Positions 17,259 to 25,133 of a stretch of DNA of 64,000 bases are shown here, piece by piece. The first letter of the stretch is position 1. Every line of letters starts with the position of its first letter. The translations under genes were made by a program, and so were the position numbers. The stretch is from Streptomyces sp. CGMCC 4.7035 (lineage in GTDB: Bacteria; Actinomycetota; Actinomycetes; Streptomycetales; Streptomycetaceae): NCBI RefSeq assembly GCF_031583065.1, contig NZ_CP134053.1, positions 6,923,001-6,987,000 on the forward strand, read 5' to 3'. Under the pieces are notes generated by a model. The model worked only from the letters and a program-made list of their open reading frames with translations, made no database searches and was not told where the DNA came from.

Positions 17259-18341
17259 TCACGCGGTCGGCAGCCCGTAGGCATCCGCGATCAGTTCGTA
17301 CGAGCGCAGGCGCAGGTCACCGCGGTGGGCATGGGACGTGAGCATCAACTCGTCGGCGCCGGTGCGCTTCTGGAGGTCGTCGAGGCCCGTACGGACCTCG
17401 TCCGGCGTGCCGTGGATGATGTTCGAGGTCCAGGAGTCGGCGAACTCCTGTTCCAGCGGGCTGAACTCGTGCGCCTCGGCGTCCTCCGGGGAGGGGAAGA
17501 GGCCGGGGCGGCCGCTGCGCAGCCGGATCATGTTCAGGGCGGTGGCCCGCACCTGGCGGCGGGCCTCCTGCTCGTCGTCGGTGGCGAGCGCGGAGACGCC
17601 GATGAGGGCGTACGGCGCGTCGAGGACCTCGGACGGGCGGAAGGACTCGCGGTACAGGTCGAGCGCCGGAATGGTGTTCTGCGCCGAGAAGTGGTGGGCG
17701 AAGGCGAAGGGCAGTCCGAGCATCCCGGACAGGCGGGCGCTGAAGCCGGAGGAGCCCAGCAGCCAGATCGGCGGGCGGTGCGGGGACTGGACGCCGCCCG
17801 GGGAGGTGGCCTGGATCGGGCCCGGGACCGCGTGGATGCGGGAGTACGGGTGGCCGTCCGGGAAGTCGTCGTCGAGGAAGCGGGTCAGCTCGGCGAGCTG
17901 CTCGGGGAAGTCGTCGGCGCCCTCGTGAAGGCGGTCCGTGCGGCGCAGGGCGGCGGCCGTGGCGCCGTCCGTGCCGGGGGCGCGCCCGAGGCCCAGATCG
18001 ATACGGCCGGGGGCCATGGCCTCCAGCGTGCCGAACTGCTCCGCGATGACCAGCGGAGCGTGGTTCGGGAGCATCACGCCGCCCGAGCCGAGCCGGATGC
18101 GGTCCGTGTGGGCGGCCAGGTGGGCCAGGATCACCGCGGGGGAGGAGGAGGCCACGCCCGGCATGGAGTGGTGCTCGGCGACCCAGTAGCGGTGGAAGCC
18201 ACGGGACTCCGCGAGACGGGAGAGCGCGACGCCGGTGCGCAGGGCGTCGGTGGCGGTGCTGCCGGCGCCGACGGTGACCAGGTCCAGTACGGAAAGGGGA
18301 ACGGGTGCGGTGCCCTGTGCCGTGCCTCGGATCTTGTCCAC
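17259..18341 (-). CDS. LLM-class flavin-dependent oxidoreductase (luciferase-like)
   Basis: 360 residues, the normal length for the group that includes E. coli YhbW. It opens with PLSVLDLVTVGAGSTATDAL, then YWVAEHHSMPGVASSSPAV, the typical signature of the luciferase-like TIM barrel, and RIDLGLGRAPGTD. It should bind FMN or F420 and oxidise an unknown small molecule. Convergent with the cdgA-like gene (20 bp between stops). It sits downstream of the EutA-like gene on the same strand, separated by a minisatellite. Confidence 0.9.
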   Translation of the reverse strand: MDKIRGTAQGTAPVPLSVLDLVTVGAGSTATDALRTGVALSRLAESRGFHRYWVAEHHSMPGVASSSPAVILAHLAAHTDRIRLGSGGVMLPNHAPLVIAEQFGTLEAMAPGRIDLGLGRAPGTDGATAAALRRTDRLHEGADDFPEQLAELTRFLDDDFPDGHPYSRIHAVPGPIQATSPGGVQSPHRPPIWLLGSSGFSARLSGMLGLPFAFAHHFSAQNTIPALDLYRESFRPSEVLDAPYALIGVSALATDDEQEARRQVRATALNMIRLRSGRPGLFPSPEDAEAHEFSPLEQEFADSWTSNIIHGTPDEVRTGLDDLQKRTGADELMLTSHAHRGDLRLRSYELIADAYGLPTA

Positions 18342-18400
18342 CGGGATGCCTCCTGTATGTGCGTCGCGTCTCCCGCACCGCTAACAGGAGGCAGTCCCCG

Positions 18401-18520
18401 GTTATTCCCGCCTCGGTTGTTACGGCCTCCGCTGTTCCCGCCTCCGTTGTTCCCGCCTCCGCAGTTCCCTCCCCGGTTGTTCCCGCCTCCGTTGTTCCCG
18501 CCCCGCTTGTTACCGCCCGC
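18401..18520. repeat. 15-bp minisatellite between minus-strand genes
   Basis: Eight 15-bp units of the type GTTGTTCCCGCCTCC. Read on the minus strand without stops they would encode Gly-Gly-Asn-Asn-x repeats, but no gene start leads into them, since they follow the stop of the 18544-19275 gene. Probably noncoding. Confidence 0.8.
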
Positions 18521-18543
18521 CACCGCAGGCACGCAGGCGCCTG

Positions 18544-19275
18544 TCACACCTGGACGATCGGCTCCTTGGTGAACAGAGTCCCCAGTTCGGGTGCGTTCAC
18601 CCGGCGGTCCACCAGCCGCAGCGCCTCCCACACCGTGACCTGGTTCGCGGTGAGGACCGGCTTGGCCAGCGCCCCCTCCAGGGCCGTGACGTGCGCGGCC
18701 GTATGGAGTGCCGTGTCCGGGAGCAGGACCACGTCGGCCTCCGCGTGGTCGCCCCGATGGGCGAACGCCAGCACTTCCTCGGCGCCCCAGCCGCAGACCT
18801 CCGCCGCCGTGGCGGCCCCCGCGCCACTGACCGACACGACGTCCACCCCTGCCGCCCTCAGGAACTCGGCGAACAGACCCACCACGTCGTCCGGGTACGT
18901 CGCAGCGACCGCCACCCGCCGCGCCCCGAGCTCCCGCACCGCGTGCACAAAGGCGAACGAGGTGGAGGAGGCCGGCATCCCGGCGGTGCGCGCGAGGGCG
19001 CGCACCTGCTCGTGGGCGCCCTCCCAGCCGTGCACGAAGCTCCCGCTGGTGCACGCCCACACCACCGCCTCGGCACCCGCGAGCCGCAGGTCCTCGACGC
19101 CCGCCGCGAGCCGTCGTGGTGAGCCCAGTTCGCGCAGCGCGTCCAACCGGTGGGTGTCCTCGCCGATGTCGGTGTGCACGAGGTCCACCCGGATGTCGCT
19201 GCCCAGCAACTGCTCGATGCGCGGATAGTCGTCCTCGGCGAAGTGGCCCGGGTAGAGGAATCCGAGTGCGGTCAT
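18544..19275 (-). CDS. Asp/Glu racemase / maleate isomerase family protein, EutA-like
   Basis: 243 residues; start ATG (MTALGFLYPGHF) follows GGAAGG. It belongs to the Asp/Glu racemase-arylmalonate decarboxylase-maleate isomerase superfamily. First catalytic Cys in VVWACTSGSFVHGWEG; in the second half the usual catalytic Cys region reads VVLLPDTALHTA with Asp/Thr instead of Cys, while LTANQVTVWEALRL is conserved. EutA of ectoine-utilisation clusters belongs to this family, and the ehuBCDA importer lies 1.5 kb away, so a role in ectoine-related metabolism is inferred. The substrate is unproven. Confidence 0.8.
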   Translation of the reverse strand: MTALGFLYPGHFAEDDYPRIEQLLGSDIRVDLVHTDIGEDTHRLDALRELGSPRRLAAGVEDLRLAGAEAVVWACTSGSFVHGWEGAHEQVRALARTAGMPASSTSFAFVHAVRELGARRVAVAATYPDDVVGLFAEFLRAAGVDVVSVSGAGAATAAEVCGWGAEEVLAFAHRGDHAEADVVLLPDTALHTAAHVTALEGALAKPVLTANQVTVWEALRLVDRRVNAPELGTLFTKEPIVQV

Positions 19276-19403
19276 GCCCAACCTTCCTGTTCTCGCGGCA
19301 GTACGTCCCTGGTGTGCTGCCTGTCCCCCACGGCCCGAAGGACGTGGGAGGTGCCCCCTCCAGCAGAGCCTGAGGGGGACCCACCGCCCGGGTACCCAGG
19401 TGA

Positions 19404-19452
19404 CGCGAAGCCGCCCACATCGTCACCTGGTTGGCCGTAAAGGACGTCGGCC
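19404..19452 (-). pseudogene. Possible remnant of a second EutA-like C-terminus
   Basis: On the minus strand this stretch reads PTSFTANQVTMWAAS, closely matching PVLTANQVTVWEAL of the intact racemase next door. Homology fades on both sides and a GC-rich palindromic element (about 19340-19400) adjoins it. It looks like a surviving scrap of a duplicated or replaced paralogue. The rest of 19276-19639 has no gene. Confidence 0.5.
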
Positions 19453-19639
19453 GCGGGACACCACGACGAGACCGCGGCGCCTTGCGAAGGGCCGGACCGG
19501 GGCCGTGCGAGGGGACGACGGCCGTGCGTTCCGACCGTGTTGACGGCGGTGGGTTCGGGTGCGAACGTGGTCCGTCCGCGCATGTCAGACGCCCGGTCGG
19601 CCGCTTCCGGCAGCCGCCGAACGGAGAAACGGTTCCCGC

Positions 19640-20617
19640 ATGACCGCTCCCCCGCCCGGCCCCACTCTGCCGCCCCGCCCCACCCTCCTCGTCCTGGACG
19701 CCGAGCCGCTTCCCCGGCTCGGCCGGCTCACCGGGCGGGTGCGGATCGAGCACGCGGACGCTTCCACGCTCGCCGAACGGCTGCCGTACGCCGACGTCCT
19801 GCTCGTCTGGGACTTCACCTCCCACGCGGTGCGTGACGCCTGGCCCGGCGAGGGTCCGCGGCCGCGCTGGGTGCACACGGCGAGCGCGGGCGTGGACCAT
19901 CTGATGTCCCCCGAACTCGCCGCGTCCACCACGGTGGTGACGAACGCGCGCGGCATCTTCGAGCGGCCCGTCGCCGAGTACGTGGCCGCGCTCGTCCTCG
20001 CCATGGCCAAGGATCTGCCGCGGACGTGGGACCTCCAGCGGGAGCGGGAGTGGCGGCACCGCGACGCGATGCGGGTCGCGGGCACGCGCGCGTGCGTGGT
20101 GGGTTCCGGACCGATCGGGCGGACGATCGCCCGTACGCTCAAGGCGCTCGACGTCACGACGGCGATCGTGGGCCGCGTCCCGCGCACCGGCATCCACGGC
20201 CCTGCCGACCTCGACCGGCTGATGGCCCGCGCCGACTGGGTGATCGCGGCGGCGCCGCTGACCGAGCAGACGCACGGCATGTTCGACGCCCGCCGCTTCG
20301 GCGTCATGCAGCCCTCGGCCCGCTTCATCAATGTCGCGCGCGGGCAGCTCGTCGTCGAGGAGGCGCTGGCGGACGCGCTGTCGAAGCGGTGGATCGCGGG
20401 CGCGGCACTGGACGTCTTCCAGCACGAACCGCTCACTCCGGACAGCCCATTGTGGCGGGTCCCGGGCCTGCTCGTGTCCCCGCACATGAGCGGCGACACG
20501 GTGGGCTGGCGGGACGCGCTCGGGGCGCAGTTCGTGGAGCTGTACGAGCGGTGGGCGGCGGGGAGGCCGCTGCTGAACGTGGTCGACAAGAAGCGGGGAT
20601 ACGTTCCCGGCCACTGA
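19640..20617 (+). CDS. D-2-hydroxyacid dehydrogenase (NAD-dependent)
   Basis: 325 residues from the ATG after GGAG. D-isomer-specific 2-hydroxyacid dehydrogenase family: dinucleotide motif VVGSGPIGRTIARTLKAL, substrate-loop TASAGVDHLMSPELA, catalytic Arg in FINVARGQLVVEEAL, Glu in DVFQHEPLTPDSPLW and His in VSPHMSGDT. It should interconvert a 2-keto acid and D-2-hydroxy acid. It lies between the EutA-like gene and ehuB, suggesting work on a breakdown product of the imported compound. Confidence 0.9.
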   Translation: MTAPPPGPTLPPRPTLLVLDAEPLPRLGRLTGRVRIEHADASTLAERLPYADVLLVWDFTSHAVRDAWPGEGPRPRWVHTASAGVDHLMSPELAASTTVVTNARGIFERPVAEYVAALVLAMAKDLPRTWDLQREREWRHRDAMRVAGTRACVVGSGPIGRTIARTLKALDVTTAIVGRVPRTGIHGPADLDRLMARADWVIAAAPLTEQTHGMFDARRFGVMQPSARFINVARGQLVVEEALADALSKRWIAGAALDVFQHEPLTPDSPLWRVPGLLVSPHMSGDTVGWRDALGAQFVELYERWAAGRPLLNVVDKKRGYVPGH

Positions 20618-20654
20618 TACGCGCTCGTCGAGTCGGCGTCCGACTGCCGGGCGA

Positions 20655-20735
20655 ACCGGCCGGACGGGCTGAAGATTCAGCCCCTCCGGCGTTTGAGGAG
20701 CGGGGGTCCAGGGGGCGGAGCCCCCTGGGAATACA
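20655..20735. repeat. Interspersed palindromic element, inverted copy
   Basis: Hairpin GCCGG.CGGGCTGAA / TTCAGCCCCTCCGGC followed by a second hairpin CCAGGGGGC/GCCCCCTGG. Bases 20675-20701 are the exact reverse complement of 11831-11857. It sits between the dehydrogenase stop and ehuB, probably a terminator. Confidence 0.75.
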
Positions 20736-20763
20736 TCGCATGGTCCCGGGTAGCCGCGCGCCC

Positions 20764-21681
20764 ATGGCTCCCCCACCGACCCACGACACACGGAAATCCA
20801 CAACCACCCGCCGCTCGCTGCTCACCGGCATCGCCGCGCTCAGTGTGCCCGCGGCGGCCGGCTGCAGCCGCGTGGCCACGGCGTCCGGCTCCGCGTCGGG
20901 CACGCGCGGCGGCGATCTGCTCAGCCGGCTCAGGGCCCAGGGCGTGGTCCGGCTCGGCATCGCCGGTGAGATCCCCTTCGGCTATATCGACAAGAACGGC
21001 AACCTCACCGGCGAGGCCCCGGAACTGGCGAAGGTCGTCTTCAGACGCCTCGGCATCGACCGCGTCCAGCCCGTGCCGACCGAGTTCGGCTCGCTGATCC
21101 CGGGGCTGAACTCCCAGCAGTTCGACGTCGTATCCGCCGGGATGTACGTCAACCCGGAACGCTGCCGGCAGGTCATCTTCGCCGACCCCGACTACCGGAT
21201 GCTCGACTCGTTCGTCGTGCGGAAGGGCAATCCGAAGGGCCTGCACGACTACCGGGACGTCGTCGAGAAGAAGGCGAAGTTCGCCACCGGGACGGGATAC
21301 GCCGAGATCCAGTACGCCGTCGAGGCCGGCTACCCGCAGAGCGACATCCTGATCGTCCCCGACCAGGTCGCCGGCCTGAACGCCGTCGAGGCCGGGCGCG
21401 CGGACGTGTTCGCCGGGACCGCCGTCACCACCCGTGAGGTCGTCAAGAAGTCCCGTACCGCGGAGGCCACGAAACCCTTCGCGCCCCTCGTGAACGGCAC
21501 ACCGCACGTCGACGGCGGCGCCTTCGCCTTCCGGCGCACCGAGACACGGCTGCGGGACGCCTTCAACGCCGAGCTGAAGAAGTTGCGCGCGAACGGCGAA
21601 CTCCTCCGCATCCTGCGCCCGTTCGGTTTCACCAAGGCCGAGATGACCGACATGACCGCGAAGGAGCTGTGCCGCGGATGA
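20764..21681 (+). CDS. ehuB: EhuB, ectoine/amino-acid ABC importer substrate-binding lipoprotein
   Basis: 305 residues; an alternative ATG lies at 20740. The N-terminus has a twin-arginine motif (TTRRSLLTG, residues 13-21) and lipobox ending at Cys34 (VPAAAGC), so it is a Tat-exported lipoprotein. The body is a family-3 solute-binding protein (VVRLGIAGEIPFGYIDKNGN, SAGMYVNPERCRQVIFADPD). It delivers substrate to EhuC/EhuD; its stop overlaps ehuC. The ehu label comes from operon order B-C-D-A and family resemblance; polar amino acids are the alternative substrate. Confidence 0.85.
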   Translation: MAPPPTHDTRKSTTTRRSLLTGIAALSVPAAAGCSRVATASGSASGTRGGDLLSRLRAQGVVRLGIAGEIPFGYIDKNGNLTGEAPELAKVVFRRLGIDRVQPVPTEFGSLIPGLNSQQFDVVSAGMYVNPERCRQVIFADPDYRMLDSFVVRKGNPKGLHDYRDVVEKKAKFATGTGYAEIQYAVEAGYPQSDILIVPDQVAGLNAVEAGRADVFAGTAVTTREVVKKSRTAEATKPFAPLVNGTPHVDGGAFAFRRTETRLRDAFNAELKKLRANGELLRILRPFGFTKAEMTDMTAKELCRG

Positions 21682-22376
21682 CCTCGGGCCTCTGGGAACT
21701 CGTACTGAAAGGGACCTGGACCACGATCCAGCTCCTCGTGCTCAGCGCGCTGCTCGCGGCGGCCGTCTCCTTCACCGTCGGCATCGCCCGCACCCACCGC
21801 CGGTGGATCGTCCGCTTCCTGGCCGCCTGCTACACCGAGGTGCTCCGCGGCACCTCCGCCCTGATCATGATCTTCTGGGTGTTCTTCGTGCTGCCGCTCG
21901 CCTTCGGCTGGCAGCTGGTACCGATGTGGGCGGGCACGCTCGCACTCGGGCTGACCTACGGGGCGTACGGCGCCGAGATCGTGCGCGGCGCCCTGAACGC
22001 CGTCGACCCGGCGCAGCGCGAGGGCGGGATCGCGCTGAGCTTCACTCCCGGGCAGCGGATGCGGAAGATCCTGCTGCCCCAGGCGGTGCCGGAGATGATC
22101 CCGTCGTTCTGCAACCTGCTGGTCGAACTGCTCAAGGGCACCGCGCTGGTCTCCATCATGGGCATGGGCGACCTGGCCTTCAGCGGCAACCTGGTGCGGC
22201 TCGCGTTGCAGGAGAGCGCGCAGATCTACGCGTACATCCTGATCGTCTACTTCGCGATCGCCTTCCTGCTCACCCGGCTGATGCGGGCTCTGGAGCGGCG
22301 GCTCAAGGCGGGCGTCGGAAAGGCGCCCGAGCCCCGTCTCTCCGTCCGGCAGACCGTCGGAGGTGGTGTCTCGTGA
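21678..22376 (+). CDS. ehuC: EhuC, ABC importer permease
   Basis: 232 residues from an ATG overlapping the ehuB stop (ATGA). HisM/GlnP-type permease with about five membrane helices. The cytoplasmic EAA-like loop reads LNAVDPAQREGGIALSFTPG followed by KILLPQAVPEMIPSF, which docks on the ATPase. Forms a heterodimer with the next gene product. Confidence 0.9.
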   Translation: MTSGLWELVLKGTWTTIQLLVLSALLAAAVSFTVGIARTHRRWIVRFLAACYTEVLRGTSALIMIFWVFFVLPLAFGWQLVPMWAGTLALGLTYGAYGAEIVRGALNAVDPAQREGGIALSFTPGQRMRKILLPQAVPEMIPSFCNLLVELLKGTALVSIMGMGDLAFSGNLVRLALQESAQIYAYILIVYFAIAFLLTRLMRALERRLKAGVGKAPEPRLSVRQTVGGGVS

Positions 22377-23023
22377 ACTGGGACTGGAGTGCCGTCGCCG
22401 ACTTCATGCCGCACTTCCGGGACGGCCTGCTGGTCACCCTGGAGGCGCTGGCCCTCGGCTCGCTGATCTCGTTCGCCCTCGGTCTGCTGTGGGCCATGCT
22501 GATGCGCACCCGGACCCGCTGGGTGCGCTGGCCGGTCGGGACCGTGACCGAGTTCGTCCGCGACACCCCGCTGCTGGTGCAGTTGTTCTTCCTCTTCTAC
22601 GTGCTGCCCGAGTGGGGCCTCACCTTCTCCGCGCTGACCACCGGTGTCGTCGCGATCGGCCTGCACTACTCGACGTACACGATGCAGGTCTACCGCGCCG
22701 GCATCGAGGCCGTGCCCGCCGGTCAGTGGGAGGCCGCCACCGCGCTGAGCCTGCCGTCACGGCGCATCTGGACCGCGGTGATCCTGCCGCAGGCGATCCG
22801 CCGGGTCGTCCCCGCACTCGGCAACTACGTGATCGCGATGCTCAAGGACACACCGATGCTGATGGCGATCACCGTCCTCGACATGCTCGGCGAGGCGCGG
22901 CTCTTCTCGCAGCAGCACTTCCGGTTCACCGAGCCACTCACCGTCATCGGTGTGGCTTTCGTCCTGATCTCCTGTCCCGCCTCCCTCCTCCTGCGAGCCC
23001 TGGAGCGACGTCTTGTCCGCTGA
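22373..23023 (+). CDS. ehuD: EhuD, ABC importer permease
   Basis: 216 residues from a GTG overlapping the ehuC stop (GTGA), preceded by GGAGG. Second HisM/GlnP-family permease: RDTPLLVQLFFLFYVLPEWG, and an EAA-type loop IEAVPAGQWEAATALSLPSR with VILPQAIRRVVPALGNY. Completes the membrane channel. Translationally coupled on both sides. Confidence 0.9.
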   Translation: MNWDWSAVADFMPHFRDGLLVTLEALALGSLISFALGLLWAMLMRTRTRWVRWPVGTVTEFVRDTPLLVQLFFLFYVLPEWGLTFSALTTGVVAIGLHYSTYTMQVYRAGIEAVPAGQWEAATALSLPSRRIWTAVILPQAIRRVVPALGNYVIAMLKDTPMLMAITVLDMLGEARLFSQQHFRFTEPLTVIGVAFVLISCPASLLLRALERRLVR

Positions 23024-23810
23024 CACCCCCCTGATGAAGGAACCCGACGCCCACACCGACCCGTCGGCGGCCACCGGTGAACTGATCCGCTTCGAGCAGG
23101 TCACCAAGCGCTTCGGCGGCCACACGGTCCTCGATCGGCTCGACTTCTCGGTCGCCGCGGGCAGGCACGTCACGCTGATCGGCCCCTCGGGATCCGGGAA
23201 GACCACGATCCTGCGGTTGCTGATGACCCTGGCCGAGCCCGACGAGGGCACGATCACGGTCGGCGGGCAGCGGCTCTTCCCGGCCCCCGAGAAGCAGGTC
23301 CGGGAGATCCGCAAGAACATCGGGATGGTGTTCCAGCAGTTCAACCTGTTCCCGAACATGAAGGTGCTGCGCAACATCACCGAGGCGCCGGTCACGGTCC
23401 TCGGCCTGTCGAAGGACGAGGCCGAGCAGCGGGCGCGCGAGCTGCTCGACCTGGTGGGGCTCGGCGACCACCTGGACAAATACCCGAGCCAGCTCTCCGG
23501 CGGCCAGCAGCAGCGCGTGGCGATCGCCCGGGCCCTGGCGATGCGCCCGCAGGTGCTGCTGCTCGACGAGGTGACGTCCGCGCTCGACCCGGAGCTGGTC
23601 GCCGGCGTCCTCGACGTCCTCCGGGACATCGCCCGCACCACGGACATCACGATGCTCTGTGTGACGCACGAGATGAGCTTCGCCCGGGACATCTCGGACC
23701 AGGTCCTGATGTTTGATTCCGGCCAAGTCGTCGAGTCGGGTTCCCCGGAGAAGATTTTCAGCGCGCCCGAGCACGGACGCACCAGGGAATTTCTGAGCGC
23801 AGTGCTCTGA
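23013..23810 (+). CDS. ehuA: EhuA, ABC importer ATPase
   Basis: 265 residues from a TTG at good spacing from GGAG; an in-frame ATG at 23034 is the alternative. Walker A GPSGSGKTT (57-65), Q-loop VFQQFN, signature LSGGQQQRVAIARAL, Walker B LLLDEVTSALDPE and H-loop CVTHEMSFARD are all intact. It energises uptake through EhuC/EhuD. Overlaps the ehuD end. Confidence 0.92.
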   Translation: MSADTPLMKEPDAHTDPSAATGELIRFEQVTKRFGGHTVLDRLDFSVAAGRHVTLIGPSGSGKTTILRLLMTLAEPDEGTITVGGQRLFPAPEKQVREIRKNIGMVFQQFNLFPNMKVLRNITEAPVTVLGLSKDEAEQRARELLDLVGLGDHLDKYPSQLSGGQQQRVAIARALAMRPQVLLLDEVTSALDPELVAGVLDVLRDIARTTDITMLCVTHEMSFARDISDQVLMFDSGQVVESGSPEKIFSAPEHGRTREFLSAVL

Positions 23811-23986
23811 TGACGGAAAGTGAAAACGGCGATCCCACCAGGTCCGGGCGGCCGGTTCATGACCGTGGAATATGCCAGGGTGGCGCGTTCCTGTTGAGGG
23901 GCCCGAACACATCGTGAAGTTCGTCAACACGCGCTCCCTGACAAGCCCTTGAGCCTTATCGTGGAGTAAGCCAAGCTGTCCCGAGA

Positions 23987-24772
23987 ATGGCCCAAAAAGC
24001 GCAGGGGGAGACCGTGGCGCTGACCCATGAGCCGACCGCTCCGTACCACTCGGCACAGGACGCCCTGCGCGTCCTGGAGACGGTGGCACGGCACTCCGCC
24101 GGTGTCACCGACACCGAGCTGGCCCGCCAGACCGGCCTCCGCACCGAGCGCCTGACCTCGCTCCTGCGGATGTTGCGCAGGGAGGGGTACGTCGAACAGA
24201 CCGCCGACGGCGCGTACGTCACCGGCGCCGCGTTCAGCCGCCTCAGCGCCGCCCACGGGCGTGAGCAGGCGCTGCGCGAGAAGCTCCAGCACACGCTCGA
24301 CCAGCTGCGCGACTCGGTGGGCGCCGCGGTCTACATCAGCCGCTACATCGACGGCGAGGTGCAGGTCACCCAGTGCGCCGAGGGCCCCGCGACGCCCGCG
24401 GTGCACGAGTGGGTGGACTTCCGCTCCTCGGCCCACGCCAGCGCGGTCGGCAAGAGCCTGCTCGGCCAGCTCGACCACAACGGCCGCCGCGACCACCTCG
24501 CCCGGCACAAGATGGCCCGGCTCACCTCGCGGACGATCACCAGCGAGAGGGTCCTGATGTCCCGCCTGGACGCCCACCCGCCCACGGTCCCGGTGCTCGA
24601 CCTCCAGGAATACGCGGTCGGCACGGTCTGCGCGGCCGTCCCGATCACCGCGGGCTCCTCGGTCGGCTGTCTGGCCCTGTCCCTGCCGGTCGAGCACGCC
24701 CACCGGCTGCGCCAGGCGGCGGAGCGGCTGAACGAGGGGGCGGCCCCGGTCCTGCTGTCGCTCGCGATCTGA
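23987..24772 (+). CDS. IclR-family transcriptional regulator
   Basis: 261 residues. Winged-helix N-terminus (QDALRVLETVARHSAGVTDTELARQTGLR ... RMLRREGYVEQ) and the IclR effector domain (WVDFRSSAHASAVGKSLLGQ, GTVCAAVPITAGSSVGCLAL). Located 176 bp downstream of ehuA on the same strand, it is the natural candidate regulator of the ehu genes. A GTG at 24014 behind GGGGGAG could be the true start. Confidence 0.9.
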   Translation: MAQKAQGETVALTHEPTAPYHSAQDALRVLETVARHSAGVTDTELARQTGLRTERLTSLLRMLRREGYVEQTADGAYVTGAAFSRLSAAHGREQALREKLQHTLDQLRDSVGAAVYISRYIDGEVQVTQCAEGPATPAVHEWVDFRSSAHASAVGKSLLGQLDHNGRRDHLARHKMARLTSRTITSERVLMSRLDAHPPTVPVLDLQEYAVGTVCAAVPITAGSSVGCLALSLPVEHAHRLRQAAERLNEGAAPVLLSLAI

Positions 24773-24919
24773 GAGCGGTGACGAGCACCGCCGAGGGCGG
24801 TGACGACCATTGTCCGGGGGTGGTGACGGGGACCATCCGAGGGTGGTCACAAGCATCCCTCCGGACCAGGTAGTATTTCTTTTGTCGCCGGACGCGAGAG
24901 CGAAAAAGCGACAGAGTCT

Positions 24920-24993
24920 GCGCCGCTAGCTCAGTTGGTTAGAGCAGCTGACTCTTAATCAGCGGGTCCGGGGTTCGAGTCCCTGGCGGCGCA
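24920..24993 (+). tRNA. tRNA-Lys (anticodon CTT), copy 2
   Basis: Identical over all 74 nt to copies 1 and 3. The upstream TAGTAT about 50 bp away could be a -10 element. The downstream flank matches that of copy 1 for the terminator hairpin, not that of copy 3. Confidence 0.98.
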
Positions 24994-25000
24994 CGATGAC

Positions 25001-25053
25001 GATGGCGAGCCGTGTTCGCAGAAAGCGCGAACCGGCTCGCCATCTCTGTTTTT
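25001..25053 (+). terminator. Rho-independent terminator of tRNA-Lys copy 2
   Basis: Long hairpin with outer arms GATGGCGAGCCG and CGGCTCGCCATC and inner arms GTTCGC/GCGAAC, followed by TCTGTTTTT. Homologous to the hairpin after copy 1. Confidence 0.88.
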
Positions 25054-25133
25054 GCGCGGCTTCGCCGCGCGTTGTGGGGGCTCCGCCACCCACACCCCCC
25101 TCGCCTTGGCCGGGCCCGGATTTCACCGGAGCC

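Noticed and set aside
15999..18572. 857-codon plus-strand frame
   Set aside because: Shadow of the EAL domain and the LLM oxidoreductase; composition is Arg/Gly/Pro-rich noise.
18131..20803. 890-codon open frame with Gly-Asn repeats on the minus strand
   Set aside because: It crosses three genes in the wrong frame (LLM oxidoreductase, EutA-like protein, dehydrogenase); high GC keeps it free of stops.
13160..24993. Integrative element bounded by tRNA-Lys copies 1 and 2
   Set aside because: No integrase, excisionase or plasmid genes lie between them, and the content matches the conserved core region.
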